From the NCBI GenBank assembly GCA_039928615.1, contig JBDSSS010000034.1:1-27291 (forward strand): 27,291 bases of DNA. The letters run 5' to 3'. Shown here piece by piece: positions 1-6,971 of this stretch. The notes below the pieces were generated by a model. It had not been told where the DNA came from, did no database searches, and worked only from the letters and a program-made list of their open reading frames with translations. Position 1 is the stretch's first letter. Each line of letters starts with the position of its first letter. The DNA comes from JBDSSS01 sp039928615. GTDB lineage: Bacteria > Actinomycetota > Actinomycetes > Actinomycetales > Dermatophilaceae. Position numbers and translations under genes: made by a program.

Positions 1-1
1 G

Positions 2-427
2 TTCGCCACCGACGCCTTCGCCGGCGGCGCGACGCCAGAGGACTGGGTGCGGCTGCGTGCAGGCCACGACGCGGTGCGCGAGTGGAAGCTCTTCGTGGAC
101 ACGAGGACGTGGTTCACCCGCTTCCTCTGGGCGATGGGTGCGGGCGCGGTGCTCGTCTGTGGAGCGATCACCTTCGCGCTCACCCAGATCGACTCGAGCG
201 CGGCGGTCAGCGAACCGACCAGGGTCGCTGTCGTCATCGACGCCGACCAACGTGCCGCTGCGACGACCGCGACAGGGTGCACGGATGTCGCCGGCGCCGA
301 GTTCTGGGCAATCGGCGGCACCTGGTCGGCGCCGACGCTGGCCGTGCGGGGTCCCGGTTGCGCGTTCGGCGCGCGGTGGTCGCCCAACGCCGAGCAGGCC
401 GTGGTGCTGCCGGTGCCCGCCGACTGA
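2..427 (+). CDS. Hypothetical single-pass membrane protein, 5' end outside window
   Basis: The reading frame is open from the first bases, so the gene starts upstream of the window; a GTG at 47 is only an internal candidate. The visible part has a short hydrophilic stretch rich in W, R and D, then one clear hydrophobic segment (from about FLWAMGAGAVLVCG to ITFAL), then an extracytoplasmic tail of about 80 residues. The tail has two cysteines (in TGCTD and GPGCAF) that could form a disulphide. The TGA is at 425-427, 56 bp before the next gene. I do not recognise the family. The topology (short cytoplasmic N-part, exported C-part) is inferred from hydrophobicity only. Confidence 0.65.
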   Translation, partial: FATDAFAGGATPEDWVRLRAGHDAVREWKLFVDTRTWFTRFLWAMGAGAVLVCGAITFALTQIDSSAAVSEPTRVAVVIDADQRAAATTATGCTDVAGAEFWAIGGTWSAPTLAVRGPGCAFGARWSPNAEQAVVLPVPAD

Positions 428-483
428 CATCCCCTGACCTCCGGGCGGCCGGGCCACCTGCCGTGGGCACTAGTCTCGGGCGC

Positions 484-669
484 ATGAACCGCTCCCTGCT
501 CATGGTCTTCGGCGGCATCCTCGTGGCCATCGGACTGCTCTGGACGCTGCAGGGCCTCGGCGTCGTCGGCGGCAGCGTCATGTCGGGGGTCACCCTCTGG
601 GCGATCATCGGTCCGATCGTCGCCCTCTTCGGCGTCGTCGTGGGCGTCGCGGGCTACCGCCGGGGCTGA
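484..669 (+). CDS. Small two-helix membrane protein (61 aa)
   Basis: A 61-residue protein starting at ATG 484. It is almost entirely hydrophobic: one segment over about residues 5-27 (beginning LLMVFGGILVAIGLLW), a Gly/Ser turn, and a second over about residues 33-56 (WAIIGPIVALFGVVVGVAG), ending in a basic YRRG tail that should sit in the cytoplasm. Short proteins with this 'GGILVAIGLLWTLQG' style are common hypothetical membrane proteins in actinobacteria; no function can be assigned. Its 3' end overlaps the end of the convergent acylase gene by 16 bp. Confidence 0.7.
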   Translation: MNRSLLMVFGGILVAIGLLWTLQGLGVVGGSVMSGVTLWAIIGPIVALFGVVVGVAGYRRG

Positions 670-2780
670 CCCACCCGGTGGGTCCGACCCGCCAGCCAGT
701 CCTCGAGCTGGTCGGCGAAGTGGGGGCTGGCCTCGAAGCCCGATGACCCGCCGGGCACGACCCACCGGCTCGCGTCCCGGTCGGCCAGGTCCCAGACGTA
801 GCGCGCGACCGGCCCCTTGGAGCACCGGTCGCTCAGTCCCGGTGTGCTGCCCGCCGCGAGGACACACCCGCTGTCCCCCGGGGTGGGCGCACCGCCGACG
901 AGCGGGCTGCCGGGCCAGCCGTCCAGGACGTGGATCGGGTCGAACGTGTGCCGGTCACCCCACGCACCCGGATCCTCCTGCCCCGCAACGGTTTCCAGAG
1001 CAGCGACCACCCCTTGACGCACGTCGATGCCGACCCGGCCGCAGCCGCGCGCCATCGCGGCCCACGACGCGCCGACCGCCTGTGGCACCGAGAGCCACGC
1101 GTCGAACAGCGGGCTGTGCCCGGCCGACGTGCGCAGCGGCGCGACCGCCGGGTGCTCGACGAACCACGTCACGAGCTCGTGGCGCCACTCGGCGAAGACC
1201 GCCGCGCCCGGGCTGTCGACGTCGCTGTGACCGTCCCACCCCAGCAGCATCGACCGCACCGCCGCGGCGGCGCCGGTGACGTCGGCGGCTGAGACGAGCT
1301 CGCGCATCAGGTCCGCCTGACCGTTGCGGGTGTCCATCGAGATCGCGGCGCAGTCGTCGGTCGTGAGGTCGTGCCGGTCCCCGAGCAGCTCGCGGATCCG
1401 CTCGGCCCGGAAGGGGGTCGCGTACTGCGCACCGAGCCCGCCTCCGCTCGCTCGGTCGTTCGCACTGACCATCACGTCCTCGACGACCGTCACCGGGTCG
1501 GGCGCCCAACCGTCCCAACGGTGGCGAGGGTCCCAGGCCGGCACCGGCCCGACGAGGTTCGCCTCGTGCCGACGAGCCACCCGCCCGACGACGAGGTGCC
1601 GCATCGCTCCGGTGTCGTCGGCGACGACGGCACTGTTGACCGGCTCGACCCAGTGGGCGAGGGCGGCCACGACGTCGTCGACGTCCTGGGCCCGCAGGAG
1701 CGGGACGAGCGCGGAGAAGCCGAGGTCGAGCCCCACCTGCGAGGGCGTCCGCAGGCTGTATGCCGCTGGGCCGGCACCCGCGCCCGTCGATCCGTCCGCC
1801 GCGTCGAGGTCCAGCCCGGTGATGACGGGCCCACGCCGCGTCACGACGACGGGCACCTCGACGTCGGGCGCCCCGCGGACCGCGATGGTCTCCACCGCCG
1901 AGTCGGTCGGCTCCCAGCCGTCGGGGCCGCGGGCCTCGAGCCCGTCGGCGCCGGGACGCAGCTGCTCCTCGGTCAGGTCCTGGTAGTCGGCCATCGCGTT
2001 GGTGATCGCCCAGGCGACGCGTCCGCCGTGGGCGAAGTGCTGGACCCCCGGCACCCCGGGGAAGCTGAAACCGACGACGTCGACACCGGGGCAGGCCAGG
2101 CCGACCTGCTGGTAGGTGCCGGGCAGCTCGATCGTCCGGTGCGGGTCGCCGGCCACGAGCGGCAGCCCCGACGCCGTCCGGTGTCCGCCGACGACCCACG
2201 CGTTGCTCCCGGCCTGCCACGGGCCGCCCTCGGTGTCGAAGAGGTCGAGCCACCCGGGGCCGAGGGTGGAGCGCACGTGCGCCGCGAAGAGCTTTGACGG
2301 GAAGGTGCCGAAGAGCAGGTGGATCGCCCAGAAGATCCCGAGCGGGGTCCACGGCTCCCACGGGCGGGGCTGTGCGGCATACGACTCGATCCCGAGGACC
2401 CGCACCTCCTGCGCCTGCGGCAGGGCGGTGGGCAGCGCGTCGTTCACCCCGGCGACGTAGGCGGCGACGACGTCGCGGGTCTCCTCGTCGAGGGCCTCGT
2501 AGCAGGCGCGCGCGGTCGCCTCGAGGCGGACCTGCCTGGCGAAGCGGTCCCACGGCAGCCCCTGCTCGCCGAGGTACTCCGCCGTCCGACCCTCCATCCG
2601 CCAGCGCTGGTGCTCGACCTGCCAGGCACGGTCGCCGGCGGTGACCCGGCCCTGGAGCCGCATCAGCTCGGTGAGCGACGCAGCGCGCAGGTGCGGGATG
2701 CCGAGCTCGTCGCGGACGACGGAGTCCGGGCCGGGAGCGGGCACGGGCGGCTCAGGCCGTGGCCCCGCGCTCGACCTCAC
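654..2780 (-). CDS. Penicillin acylase (S45) family Ntn-hydrolase
   Basis: A 708-residue protein of the penicillin amidase/acyl-homoserine-lactone acylase family, which hydrolyses amide bonds of acylated substrates after autocatalytic processing into two subunits. The N-terminal part carries the family opening (RDELGIPHLRA, then GRVTAGDRAWQVEHQRWRMEGR). The processing site and nucleophile are seen as QAGSNAWVVGG near residues 189-199, with Ser about 192 as the new N-terminus of the beta chain. The oxyanion Asn region (VSANDRASGG) and a C-terminal GDRHTFDPIHVLDGWP motif are also present. There is no signal peptide, unlike classical exported members, so the enzyme is probably cytoplasmic. GTG 2780 overlaps the upstream gene by 29 bp; GTG 2744 would leave a 7-nt gap; neither has a good ribosome-binding site. 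Substrate cannot be predicted. Confidence 0.88.
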   Translation of the reverse strand: MRSSAGPRPEPPVPAPGPDSVVRDELGIPHLRAASLTELMRLQGRVTAGDRAWQVEHQRWRMEGRTAEYLGEQGLPWDRFARQVRLEATARACYEALDEETRDVVAAYVAGVNDALPTALPQAQEVRVLGIESYAAQPRPWEPWTPLGIFWAIHLLFGTFPSKLFAAHVRSTLGPGWLDLFDTEGGPWQAGSNAWVVGGHRTASGLPLVAGDPHRTIELPGTYQQVGLACPGVDVVGFSFPGVPGVQHFAHGGRVAWAITNAMADYQDLTEEQLRPGADGLEARGPDGWEPTDSAVETIAVRGAPDVEVPVVVTRRGPVITGLDLDAADGSTGAGAGPAAYSLRTPSQVGLDLGFSALVPLLRAQDVDDVVAALAHWVEPVNSAVVADDTGAMRHLVVGRVARRHEANLVGPVPAWDPRHRWDGWAPDPVTVVEDVMVSANDRASGGGLGAQYATPFRAERIRELLGDRHDLTTDDCAAISMDTRNGQADLMRELVSAADVTGAAAAVRSMLLGWDGHSDVDSPGAAVFAEWRHELVTWFVEHPAVAPLRTSAGHSPLFDAWLSVPQAVGASWAAMARGCGRVGIDVRQGVVAALETVAGQEDPGAWGDRHTFDPIHVLDGWPGSPLVGGAPTPGDSGCVLAAGSTPGLSDRCSKGPVARYVWDLADRDASRWVVPGGSSGFEASPHFADQLEDWLAGRTHRVGQPRR

Positions 2781-3192
2781 GGAAGAACGCGTCGGCGAGC
2801 CGGACGTACTGCTCCTGGCTCAGCGCGATCGGATCGCCGACGGAGAGCCCGAGCACGGTGTCGGACGGGTCGGGCCGCATCGCGCCGTCCTCGAGCACCG
2901 TCCCGCCACCCTCGCGGAGGGAGCGGCAGAGCAGCCGGACCTCGTCACCGGCGCGGCCGCCCACGGGCGCTCCGGCGCCGGACGGGCGCTCGAAGTAGCT
3001 GTCGAGCACGATGAGCATGTTGTTGAAGTACTCCGCCTCGAGCGAGTCGAGGGCGCTCTCGAGCCGGCTGAGGTCCTCCTCACCGTGACCGCGCACCGCT
3101 TGCGAGACCTCGCGCCACAGGACGACCTGGGCCTCGGCGCGGGCCCGGCAGGCATCGACGTGGTCCGGGTCGTGACGCGCGGTCTCGGGCAT
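2752..3192 (-). CDS. Conserved hypothetical protein (146 aa) upstream of the acylase
   Basis: A soluble 146-residue protein starting at ATG 3192. The first part is helical and charged (HVDACRARAEAQVVLWREV, then EDLSRLESALDSLEAEYFNNMLIVLDSYFERP). The second half holds DEVRLLCRSLREGGG and a conserved-looking tail, LSVGDPIALSQEQYVRLADAFFREVE. It lies immediately upstream of, and probably in one transcript with, the penicillin-acylase-family gene. No catalytic motif, signal peptide or membrane segment is visible, and I do not recognise the family. The arrangement suggests a cytoplasmic partner of the acylase, but this is context only. Confidence 0.7.
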   Translation of the reverse strand: MPETARHDPDHVDACRARAEAQVVLWREVSQAVRGHGEEDLSRLESALDSLEAEYFNNMLIVLDSYFERPSGAGAPVGGRAGDEVRLLCRSLREGGGTVLEDGAMRPDPSDTVLGLSVGDPIALSQEQYVRLADAFFREVERGATA

Positions 3193-3283
3193 GCGACCAG
3201 ACTAGCCAGCGCCCGGCCGGCACGGCGGGCGGAACCGTCGCATCCGGGATCGCCGGGCACCTCCGGGGGCTACGGTGTCAGCC

Positions 3284-3679
3284 ATGGAGAGCGGCGAACG
3301 CAACGTGCTCGGGGGCGAGCTCGAGACGTGCGGCACCGACCCGCTCACCGGCTTCTACCGCGACGGGTGCTGCACTGCGGGGCCCGAGGACCGCGGCAGC
3401 CACACGATCTGCGTCGTCGTGACCGACGAGTTCCTCACCCACCAGGAGCGGGTCGGCAACGACCTGGCCACACCGCGGCCGGAGTGGCGCTTCCCGGGGC
3501 TGCGGCCCGGCGACCGCTGGTGCGTCGTGGCCGTCCGGTGGCTCCAGGCCCAGCGCGACGGCGCGGCGGCCCCGGTCGTGCTTGCCGCCACGCACGAGCG
3601 CTCGCTCGACGTCGTCCCTCTCCAGCTCCTCCAGGCGTATGCCGCTGACGTCCCCGACGACCCGAGCTCACTGCTGTGA
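3284..3679 (+). CDS. DUF2237 family protein
   Basis: A 131-residue cytoplasmic protein of the DUF2237 (COG3651) family, recognised by near-complete agreement with its invariant blocks: NVLGGELETCGTDPLTGFYR at residues 7-26, DGCC (27-30), SHTICVVVTDEFL, GNDLATPRPEWRFPGLRPGD, RWCVVAVRW and VVLAATHERSLDVVPL. The conserved cysteines suggest metal or redox chemistry, but the biochemical function of the family is not known to me. ATG 3284 is preferred over an in-frame GTG three codons upstream because the conserved region begins right after it. The stop overlaps the start of the next gene as GTGA, so the two are probably translationally coupled. Confidence 0.92.
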   Translation: MESGERNVLGGELETCGTDPLTGFYRDGCCTAGPEDRGSHTICVVVTDEFLTHQERVGNDLATPRPEWRFPGLRPGDRWCVVAVRWLQAQRDGAAAPVVLAATHERSLDVVPLQLLQAYAADVPDDPSSLL

Positions 3680-4374
3680 GGGGCCGTTTCGTGCTCTCGG
3701 CCGTCCTCGCGCTCACCGTGGTGGGTGGTGTCTCGGCCTGCTCGTCGGGCAGCCCCGACGTCACCCTCACCCAGGAGCGGGTCGTCGACGCGCCGACGAC
3801 CCCGGAGTCGCAGTCCCCGCTGCCCACGGCGCCCTCGACGTCCGCGACGGGCACGCCGACCCCGGCCATGACCGTCACGGCGACCGTGACCGCGACCCAG
3901 GTCGTCGCCCCTACAGCCACCGTCACGGCGACCACGACGGTGACGGCATCCGCGACCGCCGCCCCGACCGTCACGGTCACGGCGCTGCCCCGCCCGGCGC
4001 TGACGTCGTCGTCGGTCTTCGACGAGGCCGCGGCGACGCGGGACTACAGCCTGCTCGTCTCCGACGTCACGGCCCTCGACGCGATGACCGTCAGCGGGCC
4101 CGCCGCTGCCCTGCGTCTCGACGCGATGGCCGGCCACTTCGCCACCCTCGCGGCCAACGGTGGCCCGCCCGGGCTCGACCTGCCGAGCTACCGGGGCCGG
4201 ATCGGCACCCTCCAGCTCTTCGCCGCGGCGGCCGCCGAGGAGGCGACGGCGGGCTCGCCCCAGGCGGCGGCGCGGTATGCCGTGATCCGCCAGGAGACGG
4301 CGACCTTCCTCGCGCTCGTCAACGGGGCGCTCAAGACGGCATACGCCCTGCCGACACCGACACCGACCCCCTGA
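3676..4374 (+). CDS. Secreted lipoprotein with Thr/Val/Ala repeat linker
   Basis: A 232-residue lipoprotein. The N-terminus is a signal sequence (MRGRF, then a hydrophobic stretch) ending in the lipobox V-S-A-C with the lipidated Cys at 22. Residues 28-65 are Pro/Thr/Ser-rich, and residues 66-104 are a low-complexity run of TVTA-type units (TVTATVTATQ, TATVTATTTVT, PTVTVTAL). This probably spaces the C-terminal domain from the membrane and could be O-glycosylated. The C-terminal 110 residues look helical (DYSLLVSDVTALDAM, RLDAMAGHFATLAANGG, YAVIRQETATFLALVNGALK) and end in PTPTPTP. The GTG start overlaps the DUF2237 stop by 4 bp. The function of the C-terminal domain is unknown. Confidence 0.85.
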   Translation: MRGRFVLSAVLALTVVGGVSACSSGSPDVTLTQERVVDAPTTPESQSPLPTAPSTSATGTPTPAMTVTATVTATQVVAPTATVTATTTVTASATAAPTVTVTALPRPALTSSSVFDEAAATRDYSLLVSDVTALDAMTVSGPAAALRLDAMAGHFATLAANGGPPGLDLPSYRGRIGTLQLFAAAAAEEATAGSPQAAARYAVIRQETATFLALVNGALKTAYALPTPTPTP

Positions 4375-4389
4375 GGGCGGCGCCGGAGG

Positions 4390-5364
4390 TCAGCTCCCCC
4401 GGCGTGGGGGCGCGGCGATCCGGCGGTGCAGGCGCGAGCGTGGCGGCGGCACCCGCGACCAGACGACCCGCTGCAGCGCGAGCGTCGCCCACCCGGCGAG
4501 GGCCATGCCGGTGAGGTTGAGGACGAGCTGGATGCTGCTGCCCCGCACCTCGGTCCACGACCCGAAGGCGAGGGCGAGGGCGATGTTGCCGGCCGCCGGG
4601 ATCGTGGTGACGGAGATGAAGACGCCACTGAGCCCGCCGAGCCGGGCCGAGGTGAGCGACAGCACCCCGGCCGAGGCGGCAAGGACCGCGACGATGAACG
4701 ACCAGCGGTCGGGCGTGTAGATGAAGTCCGTGCCGGGTCTCGGGCCGGTGAGGTCGGCGAGGGTGACCCAGCCGAGGGCCCGGGCCGCGAGCGCCGCGAG
4801 ACCGGCCACGACGACGGCAATGAGGAAGCCGAGGACGAGCGAGCGCACGGCGATCTGCAGGAGCAGGGTGCGACGCTGCACGAGCGCGACGCCCAGCGCC
4901 GCCACCGCGCCGAACTCGGGGCCGAGCACCATCGCGCCGATGACGAGGATCTGGGAGTCGGCGACGATGGCGATCGAGGCGATCATCGTCGCGAGCACCA
5001 TGAAGGACATGAAGGTCCAGTTGAGCTCGCTGTCCTCGTAGGAGCGCTGCGTCACCTCGGCCCAGACGACGGCGTCGGAGCTGCTGCCCGGGGTCGCCTC
5101 GTCCGCCTCGAACCCCGCCCGCGACAGCCACGTCGGCACCGGCTCCACGCTCACCGTCCCGACCTCGTGCACGCGCAGCTCCCGGAGCCGGTCGAGGACG
5201 GCGTTCGCACCCTCGCGGGCCAGGTCGGCCCGGACGACGTCGCCCTCGGGCCGCAGCGAGGCGCCGACCATCCGGGACAGCGAGCTGACGGCCTCGCTCT
5301 GCGACAGGTAGCCCACGACCGTGTCCGCCAGCTCGGACGGGGCGGAGACGGTGAGACGCAGCAT
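4390..5364 (-). CDS. DUF389 multi-pass membrane protein
   Basis: A 324-residue protein of the DUF389 family, bacterial membrane proteins of unknown transport or signalling role. Residues 1-85 form a soluble, ACT-like module (MLRLTVSAPSELADTVVGYL...). From residue 117 come at least six membrane segments, starting with the family signature WTFMSFMVLATMIASIAIVADSQILVIGAMVLGPEF (residues 116-151, here spanning the first two helices), followed by LGVALVQRR and SARLGGLSGVFISVTTIPAAGN. ATG 5364 is chosen because the conserved domain begins directly with it; longer frames run into the divergent RelA/SpoT gene. It ends 15 bp from the convergent lipoprotein gene. Confidence 0.9.
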   Translation of the reverse strand: MLRLTVSAPSELADTVVGYLSQSEAVSSLSRMVGASLRPEGDVVRADLAREGANAVLDRLRELRVHEVGTVSVEPVPTWLSRAGFEADEATPGSSSDAVVWAEVTQRSYEDSELNWTFMSFMVLATMIASIAIVADSQILVIGAMVLGPEFGAVAALGVALVQRRTLLLQIAVRSLVLGFLIAVVVAGLAALAARALGWVTLADLTGPRPGTDFIYTPDRWSFIVAVLAASAGVLSLTSARLGGLSGVFISVTTIPAAGNIALALAFGSWTEVRGSSIQLVLNLTGMALAGWATLALQRVVWSRVPPPRSRLHRRIAAPPRRGS

Positions 5365-5446
5365 GGGGTCACGATCGCACCTCCGGGGCCGAGAAGGGGT
5401 CACGGAAGGCGCGCGTCGGACCCCGGCCCGCTCCGGAGACGGCAGG

Positions 5447-6478
5447 ATGGGGGCCATGCCTGCCGCGCCCGACCAGCCCGACCAGACCGACGACCCCGTG
5501 CGGGTCGCGGTGCGCGAGTACGCCGACCGCCAGCCCGAGCTCGAGGCCGCAACGGCCCTGTTCATCGAGCTCGTCACCTCCCTGCTCGACGACGCCGGCA
5601 TCAACTACCTCAGCGTCACCGGCCGGACGAAGTCGGTCGGGTCCTTCGCCGACAAGGCCGGGCGCACCGCCGACGGCGACCTCGTCTTCCCCGAGCCGCT
5701 GACCCAGATCACCGACCAGATCGGGGTCCGGGTCATCACCTACGTGCGCAACGACGTCGCCGCCGTCGCCGACCTGCTCGCCGAGGAGCTGGCCGTCCTC
5801 GACGACCGGGACCTCGGCGACGAGACCGCCCGCGAGGGTCGTTTCGGCTACGCCAGCCGGCACCTCATCGTCGCCGTCAACGCGAGCCGCACCGTGCCGC
5901 CGGAGTATGCCTCGCTCCGGCTCCGCAGCGCGTCCGTGCAGGTCCGCACCGTGCTCCAGCACGCGTGGGCGGAGTTCGAGCACGACATCCGCTACAAGGG
6001 CTCGGTGCCCGAGGAGCACGCCCGCGACCTCGACCGCCGGTTCACCCTCGCGGCCGGCCTGCTCGAGCTCGCCGACCGGGAGTTCACCGCGATCCGTGAC
6101 CGGCTCAACCTCGCGATGCCCGCCCAGCCGGCCGAGCACGACGAGCTCGACCCGCGGATCGGCGCCGGCGACCTCGCCAAGTTCCTCGCCGGCCAGTTCG
6201 CCGATGCCGGCTGGTCCCGGCCCGACCACTACACGTGGATCTCCGGGCTGCTGCTCGAGCTCGGCATCGCCTCCCTCGACGAGCTCGACGCCGTGCTCGC
6301 CGACGTCGACACGACGGCTGTCCTCGACCAGATGGGCTACAAGTACCCCCCGGGTGCCGTGCGCCGGCTCGACGACTCGCTCCTCGCCGTCTACCGCGAC
6401 ACCTACCTGGCCCTGCACGGCAACGCCCACCGCGAGGAGTCGCTGCGCTCCAGGCTGGGCAAGCTCGTCGAGAACTGA
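5447..6478 (+). CDS. RelA/SpoT-domain protein, GTP pyrophosphokinase family
   Basis: A 343-residue protein with a (p)ppGpp-synthetase-type nucleotidyltransferase domain (about residues 35-185) and a C-terminal helical extension of about 150 residues, but no HD hydrolase, TGS or ACT domain. The synthetase landmarks are SVTGRTKSVGSFADKAGR (basic R-x-K-S loop), TDQIGVRVITY with the metal-binding Asp about 90, FGYASRHLIV, and VQVRTVLQHAWAEFEHDIRYK. The Glu that precedes Q-x-R-T in canonical synthetases (E-[IV]-Q-[IV]-R-T) is Ser163 here, which may change or abolish alarmone synthesis. ATG 5447 has GGAG eight bases upstream; ATG 5456 is the alternative. It is divergent from the DUF389 gene with about 80 bp between. 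Confidence 0.85.
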   Translation: MGAMPAAPDQPDQTDDPVRVAVREYADRQPELEAATALFIELVTSLLDDAGINYLSVTGRTKSVGSFADKAGRTADGDLVFPEPLTQITDQIGVRVITYVRNDVAAVADLLAEELAVLDDRDLGDETAREGRFGYASRHLIVAVNASRTVPPEYASLRLRSASVQVRTVLQHAWAEFEHDIRYKGSVPEEHARDLDRRFTLAAGLLELADREFTAIRDRLNLAMPAQPAEHDELDPRIGAGDLAKFLAGQFADAGWSRPDHYTWISGLLLELGIASLDELDAVLADVDTTAVLDQMGYKYPPGAVRRLDDSLLAVYRDTYLALHGNAHREESLRSRLGKLVEN

Positions 6479-6488
6479 CCCCACGCGA

Positions 6489-6515
6489 TGTCGATTTCGC
6501 GGCCGTGAGTTCGTC
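6489..6515 (+). promoter_or_regulatory. Candidate ECF42-type promoter of module 1
   Basis: TGTCGA at 6489-6494 is followed by a 17-nt spacer and CGTC at 6512-6515. As I recall it, the motif reported for ECF42 sigma factors is TGTCGA (-35) with CG[A/T]C-like -10 bases, so both elements fit. It lies just upstream of the DGPF gene of this sigma factor's own module, as expected for autoregulation. The call rests on motif and position only. Confidence 0.5.
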
Positions 6516-6516
6516 A

Positions 6517-6547
6517 GGATGGTGTGGCGGTCCTCGCCACACCATCC
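6517..6547 (+). promoter_or_regulatory. Perfect 13-bp hairpin/palindrome in the module 1 leader
   Basis: GGATGGTGTGGCG (6517-6529), loop GTCCT, and CGCCACACCATCC (6535-6547) form a perfect 13-bp stem. It begins 2 bp after the candidate -10 and ends 5 bp before the ribosome-binding site GGAG of the DGPF gene. It could be a U-less terminator for the upstream RelA/SpoT gene (stop at 6478), an operator, or a 5'-UTR structure. The sequence alone does not decide between these. Confidence 0.6.
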
Positions 6548-6565
6548 ACGCCGAAGGAGCAGGCC

Positions 6566-6961
6566 ATGTCCGACACGTACGTCTTCCTCATCACCGAGCC
6601 CGACTGGAACTCCGACGCCTACCTCCCGGGCGCGGAGACGCCCGCCGAGGACCTCGGCTCGGGCTTCGCCGAGCACGGGCTGTTCGCTGAGGCCGTCGCC
6701 GCCCTCGGGGCCCGGATCCTCGAGTCCCACGCCCTCCAGGAGACGCGCCACGGCGGACGGGTGACCCCCGGCTCCGGTGACCGCAAGGTCGAGGACGCCG
6801 TCTACACCGACGGGCCGTTCACCGACACGACCGAGGTCGTCACCGGCGTCTACGCCGTCGAGGTCGCGGACGAGGCGATGGCCCGGCGTGTCGCGGCGCT
6901 CGTCCCGACCAACGGCCACATCGAGTGGCGCAAGGTCTTCCCGATGGGCGGCGACGCCTGA
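6566..6961 (+). CDS. YCII-related DGPF protein (ECF42 partner), module 1
   Basis: A 131-residue protein of the YCII-related/DGPF family, small dimeric alpha/beta-barrel proteins that almost always accompany ECF42 sigma factors; their biochemical role is not settled. The family motif TDGPF is at residues 81-85 within DAVYTDGPFTDTTEVVTGVYAVEV. The start is ATG 6566, preceded by GAAGGAGC at good spacing. The gene lies 10 nt upstream of the sigma-factor gene, and the pair is probably one transcript controlled from the candidate promoter at 6489-6515. The N-terminal half has a longer insertion (DWNSDAYLPGAETPAEDLG) than the second DGPF protein in this window. Confidence 0.9.
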   Translation: MSDTYVFLITEPDWNSDAYLPGAETPAEDLGSGFAEHGLFAEAVAALGARILESHALQETRHGGRVTPGSGDRKVEDAVYTDGPFTDTTEVVTGVYAVEVADEAMARRVAALVPTNGHIEWRKVFPMGGDA

Positions 6962-6971
6962 CAATGGCTGC

